A stretch of DNA of 64,000 nucleotides from Corynebacterium confusum. GTDB lineage: Bacteria; Actinomycetota; Actinomycetes; Mycobacteriales; Mycobacteriaceae. The stretch is from NCBI RefSeq assembly GCF_030408715.1, contig NZ_CP047202.1, positions 496,001 to 560,000 on the forward strand, given 5' to 3'. This document shows, piece after piece, positions 36,185-46,502 of the stretch. Below the pieces are notes generated by a model. It saw only the letters and a program-made list of their open reading frames with translations, did not search any database and was not told the origin of the DNA. The position numbers were made by a program, and so were the translations under genes. Every line of letters starts with the position of its first letter. Positions within the stretch are counted from its first letter, which is position 1.

Positions 36185-36841
36185 ATGGAAGCTCCTGGCA
36201 TTTTCACCCTCCTAGCAGTGGTCTATGGGCTTTTCCTCGTGGCCATTGCCTGGGCCTTTGACGGGATGGCGAAGCAAACGTCGAACCGCACCATGGCGAA
36301 CCGGGCGGGAACCTTTCGCTACCTGGAGGAACACGACGCGTGGCAGTGCCCCGAGGATCAGTGGCTGTGGCCGTCGAGCTTCGATCCCGAAAACCGCGTT
36401 ATGCGGTACCGGGGAAACCCGACCGTCTGCAATACCTGCCCGGTCAAGGATTCCTGCACGGTCTCGCACCACGGCCGCGAGGTTACCCGCCAGCTAGACC
36501 CTTGGCCGCATTCTGACGCGGGGCGTTTCCACCGCGGAATTGCTCTAGCTGTCGCTGCCATGGGCTACCTACTGCCGCTGTGCTCCTTGATTACCAACCA
36601 TTCGCTGTCTGAGGTGTTAATCATCTTGGCTACCGTGCTGGTTATTTCCGCACTTGGCGTGTACCCGCTGTCCCGGCATTTGTGGAGGACCCCCTCCAAC
36701 GCGCCCAGGATCGTCGTGCCTGAGCTCGATAACCGGGAGGCCGAGCTGGCTGCACAGATCGACAGGTACGGGGCGAAGTACGGAAAGTCGAAATTCGCTT
36801 CGGACCGTAAAAAGTCCGGCATGGAAAAGGAAACACACTAA
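36185..36841 (+). CDS. Membrane protein with a four-cysteine ribbon, in the nor cluster
   Basis: A 218-residue protein with an N-terminal helix (about 6-25), a soluble loop carrying C55, C82, C85 and C91 (C-x26-C-x2-C-x5-C), two further helices (about 120-160) and a charged tail. The segment YRGNPTVCNTCPVKDSCT followed by GREVTR closely resembles the cysteine ribbon of IS1182-type DDE transposases (Y-R-x-C-x2-CP-x-K-x2-CT), yet no transposase catalytic domain is present. A metal or Fe-S site is plausible. GGGA lies 4 nt upstream of ATG; GTG 36182 is an alternative. It starts 12 nt after norB and overlaps the slipin start by 1 nt. Function is unknown; a maturation or electron-transfer role for the reductase is inference. 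Confidence 0.7.
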   Translation: MEAPGIFTLLAVVYGLFLVAIAWAFDGMAKQTSNRTMANRAGTFRYLEEHDAWQCPEDQWLWPSSFDPENRVMRYRGNPTVCNTCPVKDSCTVSHHGREVTRQLDPWPHSDAGRFHRGIALAVAAMGYLLPLCSLITNHSLSEVLIILATVLVISALGVYPLSRHLWRTPSNAPRIVVPELDNREAELAAQIDRYGAKYGKSKFASDRKKSGMEKETH

Positions 36842-37650
36842 TGTCTGCATTTGTATTCTGGCCAATTGTCATTGGCATTGTCATCGCCTTACTCGTCGCC
36901 TTCGCTGCATACTCGTTCAAGGTCATTAAGCAATACGAACGCGGCGTGACTTTCCGCTTCGGGCACTTGCGGCCGCTGATGGAGCCTGGGCTGCATTTCC
37001 TGTGGCCGGGCATCGACAAGCTAGAGCGCGTGGACCAGAGGGTCGTGACCTTAACCATCCCGCCGCAGGAAATCATCACCAAGGACAACGTCTCCGTCCG
37101 GGTAAACGCGGTGGTCATGTTCGAGGTGACCGACTCAGTAAAGGCGGTGCTCGAAGTCGAGAACTACGCCGTTGCGACCTCCCAGATCGCGCAGACTACG
37201 CTGCGTACTCTCTTGGGCCGCGCGGATCTCGATGACTTGCTGGCGCACCGCGAGGAACTCAATGAAGACTTGGCCAACATTATTAATGGGCAGACCAAGC
37301 GTTGGGGTGTGGTAACTCGCATCGTGGAGATCAAGGACGTGGAAATCCCAGAACTGATGCAGCGGGCCTTGGCGCGCGAGGCGGAGGCAGAGCGTGAACG
37401 CCGTGCCAAGGTGATTTCCGCCCACGGCGAATTGCAGTCCTCTCGGGAGCTGCGGGAAGCTGCTGACGAGTTGGGGAAGGCTCCCGCTGCCCTCCAACTG
37501 CGTTACCTGCAGACAGTGCTGGAGCTCGGGGCGGATCAGAATTCGACGATCGTGTTCCCTCTCCCCATCGACATCATGGGCGGCTTCATGGAGAGTCTGG
37601 GGACCTTTTCCAAGGGCTTTAAGGACGCCCATCAAAGCCAGCCCAAGTAA
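36841..37650 (+). CDS. Slipin / stomatin-like SPFH-domain membrane protein
   Basis: A 269-residue SPFH protein. The N-terminal hydrophobic helix (about 4-27) is followed by KVIKQYERGVTFRFGHLRPLMEPG, the start of the SPFH/band-7 domain. Characteristic motifs are TLTIPPQEIITKDNVSVRV, the long charged helix LMQRALAREAEAERERRAKV and the slipin end motif STIVFPLPIDIMGG. Bacterial slipins scaffold membrane domains and often pair with an NfeD-like protease, but there is none nearby. It is coupled to the preceding gene (TAATG), so its partner is more likely the nor proteins. Confidence 0.88.
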   Translation: MSAFVFWPIVIGIVIALLVAFAAYSFKVIKQYERGVTFRFGHLRPLMEPGLHFLWPGIDKLERVDQRVVTLTIPPQEIITKDNVSVRVNAVVMFEVTDSVKAVLEVENYAVATSQIAQTTLRTLLGRADLDDLLAHREELNEDLANIINGQTKRWGVVTRIVEIKDVEIPELMQRALAREAEAERERRAKVISAHGELQSSRELREAADELGKAPAALQLRYLQTVLELGADQNSTIVFPLPIDIMGGFMESLGTFSKGFKDAHQSQPK

Positions 37651-37671
37651 TGGGAGCGGGGCATCGCGGAG

Positions 37672-39006
37672 CTAATCCGCGGGGGATTGACCGAGAATCT
37701 CCTGAAAAACATTGAGGGCAGAAGCAAGCTCAGCGTCGCTCAAGTGCCCGAAGCCGATGACGATTCCGTTGTCGGCCGCCGTGCCGCCCCAGTAGTCGGT
37801 CAGGGCGGTCACCGCGAGGCCGCGCTCGGCGGCCGCGGCCACGACCTCGCGGGCAGGCCGGGTGCAGATGACCACGGCGTGCAGGCCGCCGCTGATGGGG
37901 CGCACGGCGGGCCCGAGCGCGGAGACCACCAGATCGCGGCGGCGCCGGTAGTCGCGCCGCACGCGCCCGGTGTGCCGGCGCAGCTCCCCGCTGGCCAGAA
38001 ACTTCGCCAGGGCCGCCTGGGTAATGGCCGCCACCGGCTGCCCGGTGACCGCGCGCACCTGGCGGATGGGGGCGATGATCCGGTCGGGGACCACCAGGTA
38101 GCCGCACGCGATGGAAGGCGAAATCACCGAGGAGAACGTGCCCAACAGGACGGCCTGTTCCGGGCCCAGCGCGGCCAGGGCCGGCAGCGGCTGGCCGGCA
38201 TAGCGCAGCTCCGAGTCGAAGTCGTCCTCGACCAGGAGGACGTCGTGGCGGCGGGCGAAGGCGACCAGCTCGGTCCGGCGGGCGGCCGGCAGGGAGCCGC
38301 CGTAGGGGTACTGGTGGCTCGGGGTGATAAGCGCCAGGTCGAGCCCGCCGCCGGGGAGTTCGGTGGGCACCCGCAGGCCGTGGTCATCGGTGGGCAGTTC
38401 CACGAGCGCATGCCCTAGGGCCGGCGGGATCTGGCGCAGGCTGGGATACCCCGGGGACTCCACGCCGACGCGCAGGCGCCCGCCCACCGCGCGCAGCAGG
38501 AGCGCTAGGCCCTCGCGGGCCCCGGCGGTGACCATGATGCGGGCGGGATCCACGTTGAGCCCGCGCATGTGGCGCAGGTGCGCGGCGATCTCCCAGCGCA
38601 GCTCCGCCTGGCCGACGGGGGCCTGCTCGGTGAGTTGGCTGGCATCGGCCGCTGCGGTGCGCCACGCTGCCCGCCAGGCGGGGGTGATAAGCCGCGCGGT
38701 ATCCGGTAACCCCGGGGTTAGCTGCAGCAGCGCGGCCTTTTCCTCGGGCACTGGCTGCGCGGGGGCGGGCCGCGGGGGAGTGGGGCTTATATCCGGGTGC
38801 ACGCGGGTGCCGGAGCCGTGCTGGCCGAGCAGGTATCCCTCCGCGATGAGTTGCTCGTAGGCGGTGACCACGCTGCCCCTGGCTACCCCCAGTCGGTGGG
38901 CCAGGGCGCGGGTGGACGGCAGCTTCTCGTTCGGCCGGTAGACGCCGTGGGTGATCTGCTCGCGCAGCTCAGCGGCGATCCGGGCGGGCAGGGGCAGGGT
39001 GTGCAT
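37672..39006 (-). CDS. pdxR: PdxR, MocR-type regulator of PLP synthesis
   Basis: A 444-residue regulator. The N-terminal GntR winged helix (about 5-70) has LREQITHGVYRPNEKLPSTR, and a class-I aminotransferase-like domain (about 100-440) follows. Divergent to pdxST, which the C. glutamicum homologue activates when pyridoxal phosphate is scarce. The usual PLP-lysine motif GTFSK reads GTFSS here, so S293 occupies the lysine position. ATG 39006 gives the standard GntR N-terminus (MHTLPLPARIAAEL) and has TACTAT 8 nt upstream; the longer frame runs through the operator region. Confidence 0.88.
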   Translation of the reverse strand: MHTLPLPARIAAELREQITHGVYRPNEKLPSTRALAHRLGVARGSVVTAYEQLIAEGYLLGQHGSGTRVHPDISPTPPRPAPAQPVPEEKAALLQLTPGLPDTARLITPAWRAAWRTAAADASQLTEQAPVGQAELRWEIAAHLRHMRGLNVDPARIMVTAGAREGLALLLRAVGGRLRVGVESPGYPSLRQIPPALGHALVELPTDDHGLRVPTELPGGGLDLALITPSHQYPYGGSLPAARRTELVAFARRHDVLLVEDDFDSELRYAGQPLPALAALGPEQAVLLGTFSSVISPSIACGYLVVPDRIIAPIRQVRAVTGQPVAAITQAALAKFLASGELRRHTGRVRRDYRRRRDLVVSALGPAVRPISGGLHAVVICTRPAREVVAAAAERGLAVTALTDYWGGTAADNGIVIGFGHLSDAELASALNVFQEILGQSPAD

Positions 39007-39018
39007 AAAAATCCATAG

Positions 39019-39069
39019 TAAGTGGTCCAATTCAACACGCCAAAAGTGGCTCTTGTCATAAACCACTTG
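39019..39069. promoter_or_regulatory. Putative PdxR binding cluster between pdxR and pdxS
   Basis: TAAGTGGTCCA (39019-39029) and AAAGTGGCTCT (39043-39053) are direct copies. CAAGTGGTTTA occurs inverted at 39059-39069. They resemble the C. glutamicum PdxR motif AAAGTGGW-TCTA. The direct pair is 24 bp apart, suited to a head-to-tail MocR dimer. Confidence 0.65.
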
Positions 39070-39089
39070 GGCGGGGTTGGATGTAGGCC

Positions 39090-40025
39090 ATGACTGAAAC
39101 CGAGAAGAACGCTAACAACCAGAACGCGCAGGCCCCGGCCGGCGCCCAGACCGCGACCACCCGCGTCAAGCGCGGACTAGCCGACATGCTCAAGGGTGGC
39201 GTCATCATGGACGTGGTGACCCCGGAGCAGGCCAAGATCGCCGAGGACGCTGGCGCCAGCGCCGTCATGGCGCTCGAGCGCGTGCCCGCCGATATCCGCG
39301 CCCAGGGCGGCGTGGCCCGCATGTCCGACCCGGACCTTATCGACGGCATCGTGGACGCCGTGTCCATCCCGGTGATGGCCAAGTCGCGCATTGGCCACTT
39401 CGTCGAGGCCCAGATTCTGGCGGAGCTGGGCGTGGACTTCATCGACGAGTCCGAGGTGCTCTCCCCGGCGGATTACACCAACCACATCAACAAGTGGGAC
39501 TTCGACGTCCCCTTCGTCTGCGGCGCCACCAACCTGGGCGAGGCCCTGCGGCGCATTACCGAGGGCGCGGCCATGATCCGCTCCAAGGGCGAGGCCGGCA
39601 CCGGGGACGTCTCCGAGGCCGTGCGCCACCTGCGCACCATTAAGGGCGAAATCGCCCGCCTTCGCAACCTGGACCGCGACGAGCTCTACGTCGCCGCCAA
39701 GGAGCTGCAGGCCCCCTACGACCTGGTCGCCGAGGTCGCCGAGACCGGCTCCCTGCCGGTGGTCCTCTTCGTCGCCGGCGGCGTGGCCACCCCGGCCGAT
39801 GCCGCCCTGGTCCGTCAGATGGGCGCCGAGGGCGTCTTCGTCGGCTCCGGCATCTTCAAGTCCGGCGAGCCGGCCAAGCGCGCCGCCGCCATTGTCAAGG
39901 CCGCCACCGCCTACGACGACCCGGCTGTGCTGGCCGAGGTCTCCCGCAACCTGGGCGAGGCCATGGTGGGCCTGAACGTCGCCGACGTCCCGGCCCCGCA
40001 CCGCCTGGCCGAGCGCGGCTGGTAA
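39090..40025 (+). CDS. pdxS: Pyridoxal 5'-phosphate synthase, synthase subunit
   Basis: A 311-residue TIM-barrel subunit building PLP from ribose 5-phosphate, glyceraldehyde 3-phosphate and ammonia. Family blocks are [18 protein letters not shown], the lysine-containing [34 protein letters not shown] and the phosphate-binding [10 protein letters not shown]. An extra Asn/Gln/Ala-rich N-terminal 25 residues is a common actinobacterial extension. Seven nucleotides separate it from pdxT. Expected to be activated by PdxR. Confidence 0.97.
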   Translation: MTETEKNANNQNAQAPAGAQTATTRVKRGLADMLKGGVIMDVVTPEQAKIAEDAGASAVMALERVPADIRAQGGVARMSDPDLIDGIVDAVSIPVMAKSRIGHFVEAQILAELGVDFIDESEVLSPADYTNHINKWDFDVPFVCGATNLGEALRRITEGAAMIRSKGEAGTGDVSEAVRHLRTIKGEIARLRNLDRDELYVAAKELQAPYDLVAEVAETGSLPVVLFVAGGVATPADAALVRQMGAEGVFVGSGIFKSGEPAKRAAAIVKAATAYDDPAVLAEVSRNLGEAMVGLNVADVPAPHRLAERGW

Positions 40026-40032
40026 GCCCCAC

Positions 40033-40623
40033 ATGCGCATTGGCGTACTCGCCCTGCAGGGTGGGGTGGAAGAACACCTGGAAATCCTGGACGGCCTCGG
40101 AGCGGATACCCGCCGGGTGCGGATGCCGCGGGACCTGGACGGCCTCGACGGGATAGTCATCCCCGGCGGCGAGTCCACCGTCATCGACAAGCTGGCCCGC
40201 ACCTTCGACCTGGCAGGACCACTGGCCGCGGCCATCGGCGGCGGCCTGCCCACCCTGGCCACCTGCGCCGGGCTCATCTACTGTGCCCGGGAGCTGGACA
40301 ACCCCGCCCCGGGGCAGCAGACCCTGGGGGTTATGGACGTGACCGTGCGCCGCAATGCGTTCGGCTCCCAGCGCCACTCCGCGGAGCAGGCCGTGCCCGT
40401 GGGCGCGGGCCTGACCGTCGACGCCAGCTTCATCCGCGCGCCAATTGTCACCCGCGTGGGCGAGGGCGTGGAGGTGCTCTCCCGCGTGCCCGGCCCGGAC
40501 GGCGAACCCGTCGTCGTGGGCGTGCGCGCCGGGGCAGTCACCGCGCTGAGCTTCCACCCGGAAGAAAACGGTGATGACCGGGTCCACGCGGCCTGGCTGC
40601 GGACCGCAGCGTTAGTCGAGTAA
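40033..40623 (+). CDS. pdxT: Pyridoxal 5'-phosphate synthase, glutaminase subunit
   Basis: A 196-residue class I glutaminase supplying ammonia to PdxS. It has VLALQGGVEEHLEIL at the N-terminus, the oxyanion segment IPGGESTVI, nucleophile C78 in ATCAGLIY and the catalytic His/Glu in FHPEEN. Length is normal. The last 12 bases overlap the remnant of a minus-strand ATPase gene. Confidence 0.96.
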   Translation: MRIGVLALQGGVEEHLEILDGLGADTRRVRMPRDLDGLDGIVIPGGESTVIDKLARTFDLAGPLAAAIGGGLPTLATCAGLIYCARELDNPAPGQQTLGVMDVTVRRNAFGSQRHSAEQAVPVGAGLTVDASFIRAPIVTRVGEGVEVLSRVPGPDGEPVVVGVRAGAVTALSFHPEENGDDRVHAAWLRTAALVE

Positions 40624-40877
40624 TTCAGCAACCACGTGTTCGCGTAAATAGTCCTGAAGATAGGGAGGGAAAATTTCGTTGTTCCGCGGCCTGCCGTGAC
40701 CATGTCCGCGTCGACTAGCCGCTTCCGGTAGTTATACGCTTGTTGCACGCTGACTCTTAACCGGTTGGCGACGTCGATTATTTCCGAGGGGCCATCATCA
40801 AGGGACATAGCTGCCAGGAAACGTCGATCTTCAGTTGAGAGGTCAGATAACGCTGGCTCGTGAACCAGCTGCCCAAG
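40612..40877 (-). pseudogene. C-terminal remnant of an ATP-binding (AAA-type) protein
   Basis: The minus strand encodes the winged-helix C-terminus of an AAA/archaeal-type ATPase: LSTEDRRFLAAMSLDDGPSE, then VANRLRVSVQQAYNYRKRL, MVTAGRGTTKFSLP. In the next frame it continues PYLQDYLREHVVAELLD and a stop. A one-base deletion near 40670 separates the two pieces, and an in-frame TAA at 40878-40880 cuts off the rest. No ATP-binding domain remains. The fragment shows that a longer gene once lay between pdxT and the saccharopine-dehydrogenase-like gene. Confidence 0.7.
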
Positions 40878-40981
40878 TTATTTCGGGCTTTGGTGCGCTA
40901 AATAGCAGAGTTCGTTGTGTATGGATGTGTACTTTATGTATTTTGTGTATTCCCGGCGTCCTCGTGAGCCCGTTGCCAGGC

Positions 40982-42166
40982 TTAGCTAAAACGCATGCCG
41001 TGGGCCTGCAGCGCGCGCAGGTACGGCCGGCCCAGGCCCGTGGCTGGGGTGAGCACGCCGGTGGTCTCGGGCAGATCGTCGGGCTGGGTGGCCAGGGTGA
41101 CGGCCGCCTCGGCCAGCATCATGGCGGTGGTCTTGTACCCGGGATCACCGTCGGCGGCCACGCGGGAGGTGTGCAACGCGCCGTCGGTGGTCAGACCCGT
41201 GTGGGAGATGACAAAGCCGCCGGCGTCGATGTCTTTCGGGCCCTCGCCCGGCTCCGGAATGAAACGGGACAGCGGCCGGCGCAGCTTGTCCACCATGATG
41301 ATGGCGAAACCCGCGGCGGTGACGGCCTTGAGCAGGTTCGCCTTGAACTTGCCCGCAAGCCCCGTGCCCGTGGGGATGACCTCGCGGTAGCGCATGGGCC
41401 CGTAGGCGTGCCCCAGCAGGGAGTTGCTGCGGCGGACCACGCGCGTGTTGAACATGGCCATGAAAAACGGCCCGGCCCACTGCTGAAGCAGCTCGTCGAA
41501 ATCGACCACCAGGTCCGGCTCGGGCCCCAGATCCGGCTCCTGCTTGTGATCAGGGGACAACGAGTGCGGGCTGTGGAGAATGGCCCCGCCCTTGGGCATT
41601 TCCTTGGCGTCCTTGCTGACCGCGCGCATCGAGTCGATGGTCCCGCCGGACAGCCCGCCCTGGAGGTGATCGACCGCCATGGTCACCTCCGCGAACTCCG
41701 GGTAGCCGGCGGAGCTAAACAGGTGGAACATGCCCATATCGGACGGCACCGAGTCGAAGCCGCAGGACGGCACGATCTTGGCCCCGGTTTCCTGGGCGGT
41801 GGCGTGCCACTGGTCGATGGTGCGGCGGATGAACAGGGCCTCGCCGCACAGGTCCACGTAGTGGGTGCCATACTGGGCGCAGGCGCGCACGACCTCGTCG
41901 CCGTAGCGGGTATACGGCCCCACCGTCGAGATCAGCACCGTGGTGCGCTGGACCAGGGCATCGATAGCCGCGGCGTCCTTCGCGTCGGCGACGATGGCCT
42001 CCACCCCCAGGTCCAGTGCGGCGAGCTTGTCCGCGTTGCGGCCGGCCACGGCGATCTTCAGCTCGGGGTGGCAGTCCACCAGGTAGCGCGCGGTGGTGGC
42101 GCCGACAAAGCTGGTCGCGCCAAACAGGGCGATGTCGAATTCACGGTCGTGGGTGCCTATATCCAT
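40982..42166 (-). CDS. Saccharopine dehydrogenase NADP-binding-domain protein (trans-acting enoyl reductase-like)
   Basis: A 394-residue oxidoreductase-like protein. The N-terminal Rossmann fold has FDIALFGATSFVGATTARYL, the GxTGFxG-type motif of this family. YGTHYVDLCGEALFIRRTID and IVPSCGFDSVPSDMGMF are characteristic, followed by a short hydrophobic stretch. Mycobacterial relatives (Rv2449c/Rv2953 group) include the trans-acting enoyl reductase of phthiocerol and glycolipid synthesis. In corynebacteria, which lack those lipids, the substrate is unknown. TATCCT (42174-42179) lies 7 nt before ATG, a leaderless arrangement. Confidence 0.87.
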   Translation of the reverse strand: MDIGTHDREFDIALFGATSFVGATTARYLVDCHPELKIAVAGRNADKLAALDLGVEAIVADAKDAAAIDALVQRTTVLISTVGPYTRYGDEVVRACAQYGTHYVDLCGEALFIRRTIDQWHATAQETGAKIVPSCGFDSVPSDMGMFHLFSSAGYPEFAEVTMAVDHLQGGLSGGTIDSMRAVSKDAKEMPKGGAILHSPHSLSPDHKQEPDLGPEPDLVVDFDELLQQWAGPFFMAMFNTRVVRRSNSLLGHAYGPMRYREVIPTGTGLAGKFKANLLKAVTAAGFAIIMVDKLRRPLSRFIPEPGEGPKDIDAGGFVISHTGLTTDGALHTSRVAADGDPGYKTTAMMLAEAAVTLATQPDDLPETTGVLTPATGLGRPYLRALQAHGMRFS

Positions 42167-42292
42167 GCCCTTCAGGATAACGGTAAAGCCGGCTCCCCGG
42201 CGGGGAAACCGGTCTGGGAAGCCGGCCTGGGACTCCGGTGCTGCTTGCGGCGGGAAGCCGGGCGACCGGCTTTTAGGCCCCAGGCATGCGAA

Positions 42293-42316
42293 AAGCCCCG
42301 GGGAGCCCCGGGGCTT
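42293..42316 (-). terminator. Terminator of icd
   Basis: AAGCCCCGG pairs with CCGGGGCTT around a 6-nt loop. On the minus strand it is followed by a T-run, 35 nt after the icd stop codon. Confidence 0.85.
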
Positions 42317-42350
42317 AGTGCGCGCTAGGCGGAGAAGGCGAGGTGGTTCC

Positions 42351-44567
<2,217 letters not shown>

Positions 44568-44655
44568 GGTAAGTATCTCCTCTTGCGTAGTGTCGATTAA
44601 CTAAAGTACAGCTTGGGCCAGTTTACCCCGCACCAGCGCCGAATTCTATGGATTT

Positions 44656-45618
44656 TTAGGAACCCGCCCGGCCCAGCCGCCAGTAACCCATGAATGACAC
44701 CTGCCGGCGGTCGATGCCGCATTCCTTCACCAAGTAGCGCCGCATGCCGGTCACTACGCCCGATTCGCCGGCGATCCAGTAATAATCGCGCAACGCCGGA
44801 CCCGCGGGCGGGAGGGTCTCGCCCGATGACGAAAATTGGGGGGTCTCCCACACCAGGGCGGCGCCCCCGTCGGGCTCAGCGGCGTCACGAGCTTCTCCCG
44901 CGGGAGCCGGCTTGGCTGGTGATGTAGTTTTTTCTGCCTCGCCTGCCTCAGCATGTCCCGACCCCGCGGCGACCGCCTCCCGCAGCGCGTCGGTGAGCAG
45001 GCTCCCGCGCGCGACTTTGTCCCGGATTAGCCACGTCAGCTCCACCCGGTCGGGAAGCGCGATGTCGCGGGCCTGGGCCTCAGCATCGGCGGCATCGGGC
45101 ACTTCGATGAAGGCGTGGCCGGTCAGCCCGGCGGGCCACTCGTCGAGGACGCGGGCGATGGCGGGCAAGGCGGTCTCGTCGCCGAAGAGCAGGGCGCGCT
45201 CGCTGTTGCCGGGTTGGAATTCGATGCCGGAGCCGGTGGAATCATCCGCCGTCGGCCCGATCAGCCACAGCGTATCGCCGGGCTGGCAGGACTCCGCCCA
45301 CGCGGAGGCCGGGCCGGGGCTGGCGCCGACGTGCAGGGCGAAGTCAATATCGACCTTGTCGCCGCGGCGGGCGCGAATGGAATAGGTGCGCATGTCCCCG
45401 CGCACGCGGGGATCGAGGCCGCGCCAGGTGGCGAACCAATCCGCCGCGCCCGCGAAACCGGTTATCGGCTCGGGGCCGGGGATGATGAGCTTGATGCGCA
45501 GGTCCCGAATCGGCCCGGACGGGCCCATGTCCGCCAGCCCGGACAAGGTCACGCGCTGGAAGTTGGGGCTAATACGCCGGCTGGCCCGGACCCGGGCGGG
45601 GAAGGGCAGAAATGGCAT
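44656..45618 (-). CDS. Siderophore-interacting protein (FAD-dependent ferric-siderophore reductase)
   Basis: A 320-residue ViuB/SIP-family flavoprotein. The FAD-binding N-terminal half has RISPNFQRVTLSGL and DMRTYSIRARRG (the R-x-Y-S motif). The NAD(P)H-binding half has LLFGDETALPAIARVL and ends YYWIAGESGVVTGMRRYLV. An Ala/Glu/Pro-rich insert (about 225-262) is longer than usual. Last gene of the siderophore operon, 53 nt after the ATPase gene. It would release iron from imported siderophore by reduction. Confidence 0.9.
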   Translation of the reverse strand: MPFLPFPARVRASRRISPNFQRVTLSGLADMGPSGPIRDLRIKLIIPGPEPITGFAGAADWFATWRGLDPRVRGDMRTYSIRARRGDKVDIDFALHVGASPGPASAWAESCQPGDTLWLIGPTADDSTGSGIEFQPGNSERALLFGDETALPAIARVLDEWPAGLTGHAFIEVPDAADAEAQARDIALPDRVELTWLIRDKVARGSLLTDALREAVAAGSGHAEAGEAEKTTSPAKPAPAGEARDAAEPDGGAALVWETPQFSSSGETLPPAGPALRDYYWIAGESGVVTGMRRYLVKECGIDRRQVSFMGYWRLGRAGS

Positions 45619-45671
45619 GGGGTAGACCTCTAAGAATCTCGATGGAGTAGGCGGAGTAGGGCTAGTGCTGT

Positions 45672-46478
45672 CTAACGCGGTTGCTCTTTGACGTGGTGCC
45701 GGCCCATGGGCATGACGGCCGGGGTGCCGGAGACCGGGTCGGTGATGACCTGGCAGTCGATGCCGAAGACATGCCGGACGGCATCGGGAGTAATGACCTC
45801 CGCGGGCGCGCCGTGGGCGTAGATTTCGCCGTCGGAGACCGCAACCAGCTCGTCCGAATATCGGGCGGCGAGGTTGAGGTCGTGGAGGACCATGACGATG
45901 GTGGTGCCGTTGTCCCGGTTGAGGTCAGTGAGCAGGTCGAGGACCTCCAGCTGGTGCTTGACGTCGAGGTAGGTGGTCGGCTCGTCCAGCAGGAGGATGC
46001 CGGTGCGCTGCGCCAAGGCCAAGGCGATCCAGACACGCTGGCGCTGCCCGCCGGAAAGCTCGTCGACGGCGCGCTCGGCCAGCGCGGCGGTGCCAGTGAC
46101 CTCCAGGGATTCGGCGACTATCTGGTAGTCCTCCTGCGACCAGCGGCCGAGTAGTCCCTGGTGAGGGGTGCGCCCGCGGCCCACGAGATCGGCCACGACG
46201 ATCCCGTCCGGGGCGACCGGCGACTGCGGCAGCAGGCCCAGCTGTCGGGCCAGCTGCTTGGTGGGCAGGGAGCTGATGTCGTGCCCGTCTAAGTAAACCT
46301 GCCCGGAGGTCGGCGCCAGCAGCCGGGACAGGCAGCGCAGCAGGGTGGACTTGCCGCAGCCGTTGGGGCCGACGATGGAGGTAATCGCGCCGGGGGTGAG
46401 TGTGACCTCGAGGCCGTCCAGGATGGTGCCGTGCCCGTAATCGAGGCGGAGGTCGCGGGCGTGTAATTGACCGGTCAT
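45672..46478 (-). CDS. Iron-siderophore ABC transporter ATP-binding protein
   Basis: A 268-residue FepC-type ATPase with Walker A GPNGCGKST, signature LSGGQRQRVWIALALAQ, Walker B ILLLDEPTTYLDVKHQ and switch His in VLHDLNLAARYSDE. It energises the two FecCD-type permeases just upstream. A 24-nt gap separates it from the permease gene. Confidence 0.93.
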   Translation of the reverse strand: MTGQLHARDLRLDYGHGTILDGLEVTLTPGAITSIVGPNGCGKSTLLRCLSRLLAPTSGQVYLDGHDISSLPTKQLARQLGLLPQSPVAPDGIVVADLVGRGRTPHQGLLGRWSQEDYQIVAESLEVTGTAALAERAVDELSGGQRQRVWIALALAQRTGILLLDEPTTYLDVKHQLEVLDLLTDLNRDNGTTIVMVLHDLNLAARYSDELVAVSDGEIYAHGAPAEVITPDAVRHVFGIDCQVITDPVSGTPAVMPMGRHHVKEQPR

Positions 46479-46502
46479 GACTTTCCTAACGCAGGGATCG
46501 GT

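Noticed and set aside
36185..36841. Transposase fragment or insertion sequence
   Set aside because: Only the Cys ribbon is similar; membrane helices flank it, there are no terminal repeats, and the gene is coupled to its neighbours.
40278..40611. Continuation of the ATPase remnant's first frame into pdxT
   Set aside because: After the frameshift the sequence is antisense to pdxT; the ancestral protein continued in the other frame and stopped at 40612.
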